From Epiperipatus broadwayi (Eukaryota > Onychophora > Udeonychophora > Euonychophora > Peripatidae), in assembly GCA_028023455.1 (NCBI GenBank), contig JAQFVV010006215.1, positions 1,872,580-1,936,579 on the forward strand: a stretch of DNA of 64,000 bases, written 5' to 3'. The notes beneath the pieces are model-generated. The model was not told the DNA's origin, ran no database searches, and saw only the letters and a program-made list of their open reading frames with translations. Made by a program: the position numbers and the translations under genes. Below are positions 55,604 through 64,000 of this stretch, one piece after another (within the stretch, counting starts at the first letter, position 1; the number at the start of each line of letters is the position of its first letter).

Positions 55604-56450
55604 CGTAACTTGATTTAAATTGAAAATTTGAATGAAAAATATAACACAAAATTGGAAATTAGTTATCAATTGATTGGAAATTGAAAAAGATATATAACAT
55701 TAGTTAGTTTTTTTTTATCTTGTTATTCTAAGGTTTTGGGTACTTTATAAGCATTAAAAAACAGAACTTATTAACTTGGTTGTGCAATAACATTAAAAAT
55801 AAGGATATGCTTGACTGACGTTTGGATTTTGAAACTTTCTACTGTCGACAGGCACCGCTCATGTGATGGCTTTTTTATTTATTTATTTTTTACAAATTAT
55901 CGTTAAGTAATTAGATTTTAATTGAAAATTTGAATGAAAAATTTAACACAAAATTAGAAGTAAGTTATCAACTGATTGGAAATTGAAAAAGATATACGAA
56001 GGATTTTTTTTTCCTTCAGTTAACTAATATTTTGAATATTTTTTAGGTATAAAAACTCAAAGCTTGTTAACTTGTTTGTGAGCAAGTGAACTATTTACTA
56101 GGGAACTTGAAATTGATTTTTTTTTCTTTTTTCCCCCCAATAAAAATCGGAATTTGCTACAATAAAATTAAAAATAAGTGTATGTTTGACTGAACCTTGG
56201 ACTTTGAAATGACAGAATTGGTGGCAGGCTTTTTCTCGTCATGTGATGACCTTGTCATCATATTGTTTTCTAAATTATCATTGGGTAACTTGATTTTAAT
56301 TGAAATTTTGAGTGAAATATGTAACATGAAATTATTAATTAGTTATGAACTTATTAGAAATTAAAAAAAGTATATCAGGGTATGTTTTTTACTTTGTCAG
56401 GCTTAGGTTTTGAATACTTTTGAAGCATAAAAAACTAGAATCATTGCATA
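55604..56450. repeat. degenerate tandem repeat, about 310-375 bp per unit
   Basis: The series 'aattatcgt-a--tgatttt', 'aattgaaaatttgaatgaaa', 'aacacaaaatt', 'gttatcaa-tgattggaaatt', 'aaaaagatata', 'cttgactga-c-ttgga-tttgaaa' and 'catgtgatg' starts at about 55604, 55913 and 56272 (the last incomplete). Units differ by many substitutions and small indels. Confidence 0.6.
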
Positions 56451-58190
56451 TTTTAATAAGAACAGAAATATTACAATATTCTCTATTTTCATGAATATAT
56501 TCATGAGACATATTTCAAGACAGGATGTAATGAATACTGTATTATTTGATGATGACTTTTATGGTAAATGTTTTTGCAGTCCATTCTCTCTGCTAGCAAA
56601 ATAGCTGATAATTAAAATAACTGTCACAGTCTTTTATAGGTTGGCATATGTGTTTTATTAATAAATAAATTAGTCATCTCCATCCAAACTTTATCTTAAT
56701 CTATCTCAATAATATGTTTGTTAGGAAAAACAACTACAATGAATTATAAAATATAAAAATAAGGAAGATAAACAACACAAAAAAAAAACATTTTTTTTTT
56801 TTTTTTTGCGAATTTGAATTTCTTTCAAACTAGAACGTTATATATATATATCAAGATTTTTAATAGCTTGAATATTTTTGGTTTAGTTAACAATTTTATT
56901 TTGTTTTGAATCTGTTTTACTTCCTTTTTTTACAATTATTAATTATAATTAGTTAATAATTTTTTAAAAATATATACAAATAAAAATATATCTATACATT
57001 TATACTCACAATTATGGGAACAAGCAACCCTTTTCCTACTGAGCCTGTATTATTTATAAAATGTCATTTCTGGATTATTATGCTGTCTATCATTTGATGG
57101 CCTTGTAGCTGATTACACACTGCTATAATATATATAGTAATTAATGACACCAATTATAGAAGCAGAGAAACAGCATAGAGAAAATTTGCTTTCCCATCCT
57201 TCTTCACACTGATTTCACATAAGATGTAAAAAATATCTGTATACTTTTTAACATCTTGTTAAACGGTGATAATGATCTGTACTCAATTATATTGATAATA
57301 ATTAACAAAATATTATAAAAGAATATATTCAATCTAATTTTTCATATTTATAAACACTCTTATCTCATAATATATTATGTCACAACTATCCATTAGTATA
57401 TAAAAACTACAGACTACTCTCTAATTATACATGTATTTTAAAAATGTAACCTTTATTTGCCAAGTGGGTTAAAAGGCTTAACATCTGAATTTTTCACCCT
57501 TGTATTGATAGTTTGAAGCTTATATATATATATGTCATAAATGTGACTTGTTTGATTTTAATGTTTGAAATTATTTATAAAGAAATATTCAGGGTTTACT
57601 TTAATTTAGTAGTTTCTATTCATCTTTCTACCTCTTAAGCAATTGTGTTACAGGATGTAATTAGTAGTGATGAAGTAAGATGATTTTTAGCCAAGAAAAT
57701 GTCAAATTAACCTAACATTCCTCTACTAAGCACTCTCCTTTACACCCTATTGTTTATGATATATTTTTAGATCAACATAGAGCATCTCTTATCCAATATG
57801 GGAGACCTTATCTATTTATCTATAATCTCTTAAAAATTGTAAATCACTTAAGGTAGTCGGGAGAGTGTCCTTTTAAGTTTAGAAAAATTGACTAGATTAC
57901 ATAGCTTTCCAGTCAATTATTAAAAGTATAATCCATTATACTCTTTCACAAAATGTTAGAAGACTTAGATATTTTTTGGCATCTTTTATAATTATGTTGT
58001 GAGAAAAAATAGGCAGATGACTTTGCTCTTTTGGTTCTTTTATTACACAATGCATTTGTTGAAATACATGTATAATTCTTGCTTAATCTATTATATATTT
58101 AAATGTTTATTAGAAGTTTTTACAAAGATATTATGTATAGAAAAGAAGAGATATTAAATTTTTCCATGTGTTTATATTCAATTAAAAATT
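56451..58190. other. A+T-rich stretch without recognised gene
   Basis: Nothing recognised. Confidence 0.5.
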
Positions 58191-58197
58191 ATATATT

Positions 58198-59160
58198 GTA
58201 ACCATATGTGCTACATGGCACACAATAACATAGTGTGCGTGCACAAATATATATATAAAATTAAATGGAAAAGTAGAAATAAATGCAGATGTAAATTTTT
58301 GGTAGATATTTTTATACCTTCCTGGAATAATAACAACTGTAATGAGTTAAATAATTCTGAATTTAAAATAAAAGTTGATTATGAATTAAGCATTTAAAAA
58401 GGATTAATAAATATTTTATTGAATTCTGATTTTGAAAATAAGCATGTTTTCTGGTAATTGTATATATTTCTATTATCTGTTTTTAAAAATCTTTCTATAT
58501 TACATTTTGATAAAAATTTCAAACTTGCTTTTGAAAGGATTAATGATCTTTTTGAAAAGATAAGAAAACACTGTTTTTAATTAAATGTGTTTTTATCACC
58601 CCAATCCAAGACTATAAAAGGGTTAGATAAAATGATTATTTTAGTTTAGATAACATTTTTATAAGAGTTAGCTGCAGTTTGTTGGTAACTGTAGCAGAGA
58701 GTGACAACAGTAAATCTAGCTGCAGAGATGGCTAGCAGAGTTATATAGAAAACTGTATGAAGATATAAGAATACATGAAAGCAGTTGATAACAGTTCAAT
58801 GATGGAGTTTGAATTCACATGGAGGAAAATGATCCACTTCTTTGTGTTCTGAAATTCATAGCTATAAAAGTGTTCTGGAAAACAACTAGCTTGCCTAAAA
58901 TCTAAGTGGAACCAAGTGAAGACAAACAGATAGCTTAACTGAAGTCCAATCCAAGACAGCTGCTTGCCTGGGATAATTCTAGAAAGAAGGGAGATCACTG
59001 CAGAACAATCTTTACCTGGACTATACCTATACCTATAATGACAAGCCAATCTACCAGCTTTCCCAGAAAAACCATCACTGGATAAAGAATTAATTATATG
59101 TATGCTATTTCAGCTATATGCAGAGAACCACAGATAAATGTATATACCGTGGGTTGTATT
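58198..59160 (+). other. promoter-like, less A+T-rich segment; possible solo LTR
   Basis: From 58600 to 59100 the composition is less A+T-rich than nearly all of the window. A TATA-like TATAAAAGGG lies at about 58612. The segment begins after TGTAACC at 58198, the same seven bases as the Gypsy LTR start. No matching second LTR, coding region or clean 3' end was found, so a solo LTR is only a guess. A frame at 58206-58397 (ending FKIKVDYELSI) is unrecognised. Confidence 0.25.
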
Positions 59161-61207
59161 TTTAATATTCCTTAAAAAAATATTTTAACGTATAACATAA
59201 AATAAAAAAAGTAAATAATTTTGCTTGAATTAAAACAAACTTGCAAGAGTATTATTTTTTAAATGTTTAACTAATTAATGAATCAACAAGTACCTATCAA
59301 ACAAAAATTGACTTTATATTTTTTTAAAAAAAAAAAAGTTGATAGTACTTTTTTTAAAGAAAGATAATTGATGAAGAGTTAAACTTATTATAAATAATGA
59401 ATGAAATTTAAATATTTTCAACATTGAATTAACTTTGAAAAATATAAATTTTAATATTATCATTGTAACAAATTAGAATATATGATACAGACATTAGTAT
59501 GTGCCTGCAATTCAATATGCACACACATGTGTGTTAAATATGTTATTATGTATTCATTTTTTATTTTGATAATTTAAAAGTGACAACTAAAAATATTTAT
59601 TTTGTAACAAGTCAAATATATTCAGAAATTACATGTACACACATGTATGTGTGTGTATATTTTACAATGCTTATTAAGTATAATACATATATAAATTTTA
59701 ATCATTTTTTATTATTAAATGTCAATTTAAATCTATATTCATTGTATACTATAAATGAATATTTGTGCACATATCTATATATGTGTTGTATGTAAGCCCA
59801 TTAAGACATTGAAAAATCAATGTAATAATTTGAATTTTGTATATCAATCAAAATCAGGAGATTTACATGTATTCTAAAGACCTTAATATCATTTTTTTAT
59901 TGTTAATAAATGTGCATTCATTTATTAAAATTATTCCACTAACTTAATTATATCATCTCTTGGTCACTGTAACAGTAAATAGAGCTTATGTTCTCTGAGC
60001 TAGATTCATGCATAATGGTTTGATATATGAAAGGGGATGTATATTAGTGCTTAAGGGCATCCAGTTGATATATCCTGGTTTGCACTAAGAATATATTCTT
60101 TAAAACCCCTGCACTACATTTTATTTAATTTAGTCTATTATAAATTAAGTTTATACTTGGTCAGTACATTAATGGTACTATGTGGCCAGAGCATCGATAA
60201 TGACTGACATGTTTTAATATCCCAGCATTATTGTTTTGATGATAATGTATTCTAATGGATGATCACTTACATTGGTGAATCCAAATTAATGTTCAAATAA
60301 TTGCCCAAACTGGCAAGAGCTCAATAGTTAGCCTGGTCTACAGTAGACCCATTTCAAATTCAGTCACAAGATGGACCATTGATTTATTGTATTGATTTAT
60401 TTTAATTGTTGATCCTTCATGATGATGAATGGTTATTTTGAGTATTACTTTTACTTATTGATAATTCTGGTGGATTTATTGTTAATTATACTTATAGTTG
60501 CTCTAAGGAGTTAACTGGCTGATCTCTCGGAGATATTTAATCTATCTCATGCTCTCTTTAATATATATTTTTTTTATATTACTTATACTTAGTATCTTTA
60601 TATCTTACTTATTAGATCTTACATCTTACTTTAATATCACCCTTTAATAATACTTTAAGAATAACTGAAAATCAAAAAATCCAATCTTCAAAATCATAGA
60701 TTTTGTACTTAACTCTCAACATGAACTTCTTTAAACATACATGACAACTACTATTTTATAATTTAAAATCATCAATACTCTTATCACCTATTTCATATTA
60801 GTATTTAAAATTAATTCTGCATAAAATGCATTCTTTTTTTCTTTCTCAGTTGTGGTTGAGATCAAGTTGAGTGCTAATTTTGCAGTAATAATCACCAGTA
60901 TGTGATCATCATCAACTTTATATTGATAAGCCATTTATAATGATTGCCACAGTACATGATCATCATTGACTCTCAGCTAGATAGACATTTATAATGAGAT
61001 GGTATATTCAGAGTGAACCTGGGATGATGGAAAATCATCATTTACCCCAAGTCACAATATTTCAATATATATAATTCTTTAACTGAGAATTAAAGTCTAT
61101 ATGGGCAAGGAATAATCTCTACTTTAATAAATGATTAATAATAATTTTAATGAAAATTTATTTGGGGTTCTTGGTATCAAAATTGTGAATGCAATAAATT
61201 TGACACT
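59161..61207. other. A+T-rich stretch with a short direct repeat
   Basis: Near 60900-61005 the motif 'tgatcatcat--act--' followed by 'gat-a-ccatttataatga' is present twice, about 57 bp apart. Nothing else recognised. Confidence 0.45.
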
Positions 61208-61535
61208 TCAACCAATAAAACATCACATGATATATTACATATCTTCAGTTTACATATTGCTGTTTTTTGCCACTTCCTATAAATTTTAGAAAATATGACA
61301 GTGCTTAATAAATCCCTATCCTGTGCTTTCCTATCCAAAATCCTCAAACTAGTATCAAGCTTATGGTTTTCATCAGAATGGTGGAGCTACGCTTTAGTTC
61401 AGGAAAAGACTATCATCTGACAACTACCTATGATTTCTAAAGCTAGCCAAGAAGATGGAAAAGTATACTACTAAAACAACAATATGTAAACTAAAGACAT
61501 GTAATATACATCATATGATGTTTTATTGGTTTATG
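61208..61535. mobile_element. foldback element, family F relative
   Basis: The left end aaccaataaaacatcacatg and the right end catatgatgttttattggtt (61512-61531) form inverted termini that match the terminus of the element at 26661. 'cttcagtttacatattg' and 'caatatgtaaactaaag' are the next paired blocks. The inner part has 'aaactagtatcaagcttatgg', like the 'actagtttctggcttatgg' block of family F. Confidence 0.65.
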
Positions 61536-61539
61536 TCAA

Positions 61540-61905
61540 ATCTTGGCCATAAAATAGACTTTAGTTATTAAAATATAAGGACAGCATAATATATAGAAAC
61601 TGAGCTGAATTTAGATCTATATGACTATACAAACAAGTTGGCTTAGATTAAAAATATTTATATGTTTTTATTTTGAGATAACAGTTCAATAGTATAGAAA
61701 TACATGAAAGGAACTGGAATTGAAGGTGCATTATATCCTAAAGTCAAATTTCACTGTTCCATGATTCAAGCTCCTCACTGATGACAGCTGTAAGCTTGAA
61801 TCTAGTCTAGAGCATTATCATCTGGCAACTATTATTGCTTTCTAAAGCTTACTGGAAGTGGCAAAAAGGTGTAAAATTATGCTGCTATATTTGACACATA
61901 ACTCA
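61540..61905. mobile_element. family F relative, second partial arm
   Basis: Holds 'ccatgattcaagctcctcac', 'gacagctgtaagcttgaatc', 'tagtctagagcattatcatc' and 'gctttctaaagcttactgga', which correspond inverted to 61260-61400 (ccacttcctataaattttag, 'caagcttatggttttcatca'). Together with 61208-61535 this repeats the arrangement seen at 26661-27620. Confidence 0.5.
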
Positions 61906-62007
61906 AAATGTAGTAACTGAAAACAATCTTGATATTATTTTTAAACAATAATCTATATTTGTAAATAGAAGCATTTAAATTCAGGATTTTTCAATCTATT
62001 CATCCTC

Positions 62008-62190
62008 CACTCTATCTCAAGCAACTGATACACATGGACCACACACATGCAAAAAAATTAATGATCCCCAATATATATATATATTACATGCACTCATCAG
62101 TTGGGCCAGATCATAATCTCCCATACATATATACAATCAGTGCTCTATTAATATTAAGACAACAATTCCTCAAATGGATAGGCTTCAATC
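62008..62190 (-). repeat. tRNA-like repeat family copy, degenerate
   Basis: Reads inverted relative to 48868: 'catcagttgggccagatcat', 'tcccatacatatatacaatc' and 'ccacacacatgc' match the inverses of the copies at 49300-49400 and 63840-63960. The tRNA-like part is not intact. Confidence 0.5.
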
Positions 62191-62394
62191 TTCTCACCCT
62201 TCCAACTAATATTTTTTTTCTTTTAGGCTTTTAATGTTAATATTTTACATTTTTATTGCTCGTACTTTCATAAGCAATTATATATGCATTATTAAGTGTG
62301 TAAATTATTTATTTATTAAAACAGTTTGCTAATATTTAATATACTATTTGCTATTCTTTGAATAAATTATTTTTATTAGTTTATATATATATTT

Positions 62395-62733
62395 AATCTA
62401 TAATATTAATAAGCCAATAAGCTGATACACATGCGCTTTGCAGATGTCACTATATAAATGAATACTCCCACTTTTTCAAACCCAAGATAAAGTCTTTAAG
62501 AAAATATAGAATGAATCCACCTATATTTTCGACCCAACCGTATATATATGGGCAAATCTGAAGTGTTTGAAATAAAGAACTGAAGTTATTAATTGATCAC
62601 TTTAAATTACTTTCTATATTTTCTTAAAGACTTTATCTTGGGTTTGAAAAAGTGGGAGTATTCATTTATATAGTGACATCTGCAAAGCGTATGTGTATCA
62701 GCTTATTGGCTTATTAATATTATAGATTATAAA
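62395..62733. mobile_element. foldback element, family G, copy 2
   Basis: The left arm from about 62397 (ataatattaataagccaata, 'gatacacatgcgctttgcag', 'actcccactttttcaaaccc', 'aagataaagtctttaagaaa') is an almost perfect inverse of the right arm ending at 62731. Arms are about 118 bp. The 'ccaagataaagtctttaaga' block corresponds to 'cttaagatagagtctttgaa' in the element at 53178. High arm identity suggests recent origin or conversion. Confidence 0.75.
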
Positions 62734-63751
62734 CAAAAACATCGCGCTATATTAAAAAAATAAATGTCTAGTTTATATATATTTTTAAAAAATTGTTTGG
62801 AAAAAATAACAGTTAAAATATCTAATTTTCTAAACTGCTCAACTGAGTTTTTTATTTTAAAAATGATCAACTTATCTGTTGAACTATTAGTATGACTAAT
62901 TTTTAGTTGATTATGACAATGTTATTTATAACACAATTATTTAGAAAACTAATTCCAAGCTGTCATTAATGTTAATGAGGATTTGTCACTAATATTTCTT
63001 TATTAGTTAGTAATGTTTAAATTTAAAAAAATTGTTTAAAGATAATTTTTGCGTTAAGTGAAAATGATTCCTACTAAAATTATTTTATCTAATAAATAAA
63101 CCTGTAATTAAAATTGAAAAGTACTTCTAAGAGAATTTAAATTTTGATTTTTATTATTACTTAATTATTAATACTTGATTTCAGCTTAATCATTTAGAGT
63201 GATATTTGAGATAAATTAATTGGTGTTTTTAAATTTCTTTCAAGAAAAACTAGTAATTATTAATCTTAAAAATATTCATCATTAATCATAAAGTAGGCAA
63301 AGCAGCTCAAAGTCATCCCCAATAGTTTATTATAGATTTTCTGAAATAAAGTTTTCGTATATTATAATAATTCAGAAAACTTTATTCCGTTTCATCACTC
63401 AATTTTAGTTTATTATGAAATATTTTTTTAAAATTTGGTATCTAGTCAAGAATATCACATTTTTACATTTATTGTTTTATTTTATGATTATCTATCTTGC
63501 TTCATTACTTTTGGCAAGAGGCATTTAATTCTCACCTTGATTTACATTTCTCTTTTGATATTCCTTAAAGTTTGATAAGCAATATCACTAGCCAAAAATT
63601 AATTATTAAATTTTCTTTTCCAATAATTCACGTTTAAAATTTCTTTATCTTGTATCTTTTTTAGTCTCTTGTGGGTTTTTTCATTGCTCTTTATTTTAAC
63701 AATTTCTATTATTACTTTTCATATTTCAAACAATTTAAGATCATTTACAAT
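62734..63751. other. A+T-rich stretch without recognised gene
   Basis: Nothing recognised. Confidence 0.5.
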
Positions 63752-64000
63752 ATCTTTTTAAGCGGGATTCGAACTCAGACTTTCACACGACCCACTACTC
63801 TCATTGCCATCTCATATTGCTGACCCACCTGACCACACACATGTTGAAAAGATAAATAATCACCAATATACGTATTTCATGCTAAACCAGCAATCATCAG
63901 TTGGTCTAGATTACCATCTCTACACATATATATAATCAGTGTTCAGCTTTATATTAAGATAGGTAATCTTCATACTTTAATGGTCAGGCTTCAAAATATT
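63752..64000 (-). mobile_element. tRNA-like repeat/SINE, best copy, runs past the window end
   Basis: On the minus strand, after 'gattgctggtttagcatgaa' and 'ttatcttttcaacatgtgtg', comes a tRNA-like module: TGGTCAGGTGGGTCAGCA (A box/D arm), an arm region 'gatggcaatgagagtagtgg', and GAGTTCGAATCCCGC (a near-perfect B box/T arm) at about 63764-63778. It resembles class II tRNAs (Ser/Leu). The related 'gatggtaatctagaccaact' segment lies upstream of the module instead of downstream. The element continues beyond base 64000. Confidence 0.6.

Noticed and set aside
55266-55649. 127-codon minus-strand frame with internal peptide repeats
   Set aside because: The peptide repeats mirror DNA subrepeats of the island at 54975-55560; no start context or homolog is known.

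Overview
The window is very A+T-rich (visually about three quarters A+T), with long homopolymer tracts, GT-AG-like signals and only short open frames. I see no bacterial operons, no ribosome binding sites and no convincing complete host gene. It looks like an intergenic or intronic part of an invertebrate animal genome, built almost entirely of transposable elements of different ages. The element mix (Penelope-like retroelements, CR1/R1/RTE-type LINEs, tRNA-derived SINEs, a Ty3/Gypsy-type LTR element, mariner, hAT, pogo/Tigger and foldback DNA elements) is typical of metazoans. The species cannot be named from the sequence.

Layout. 0-9 kb: LINE relics, a TIR element (4247-5315), a small spliced zinc-finger-like coding fragment (5325-5602), an inverted-repeat element holding a SINE, and a mariner relic. 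11.4-17.9 kb: two Penelope-like copies head to head. The left copy keeps the N-terminus and the GIY-YIG endonuclease but lacks the reverse transcriptase. The right copy keeps the reverse transcriptase and endonuclease but is split by a hAT-type element with a perfect 8-bp target duplication and by a second TIR-bearing insertion. 17.9-20.2 kb: a foldback element interrupted by a pogo/Tigger relic, itself carrying a LINE tail. 25.8-42.6 kb: eight short interspersed elements, several with clear target duplications, plus repeated foldback elements. 43.0-48.1 kb: a young LTR retrotransposon with nearly identical 970-bp LTRs, an intact 678-codon Gag, and only the tail of integrase left of pol. 48-64 kb: tRNA-like repeats, degenerate LINEs, foldbacks and a degenerate tandem repeat.

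Most unusual signals. (1) A hammerhead-ribozyme-like core at 35648-35678 has every core position and short stems II and III. (2) A second related motif occurs four times on the minus strand, once as the 3' part of a complete tRNA-headed SINE flanked by 14-bp duplications and twice in a direct repeat 264 bp apart. These suggest small ribozyme-bearing retroelements (retrozyme-like) that could be mobilised by LINE or Penelope machinery. (3) The Gag-only LTR element looks like a non-autonomous parasite of a related full Gypsy element.

How the parts interact is inference: LINE-type enzymes would move the SINEs (10-14 bp duplications, A-rich tails), a complete Gypsy relative elsewhere would supply polymerase and integrase to the Gag-only element, and foldback and MITE elements would depend on transposases not seen here.
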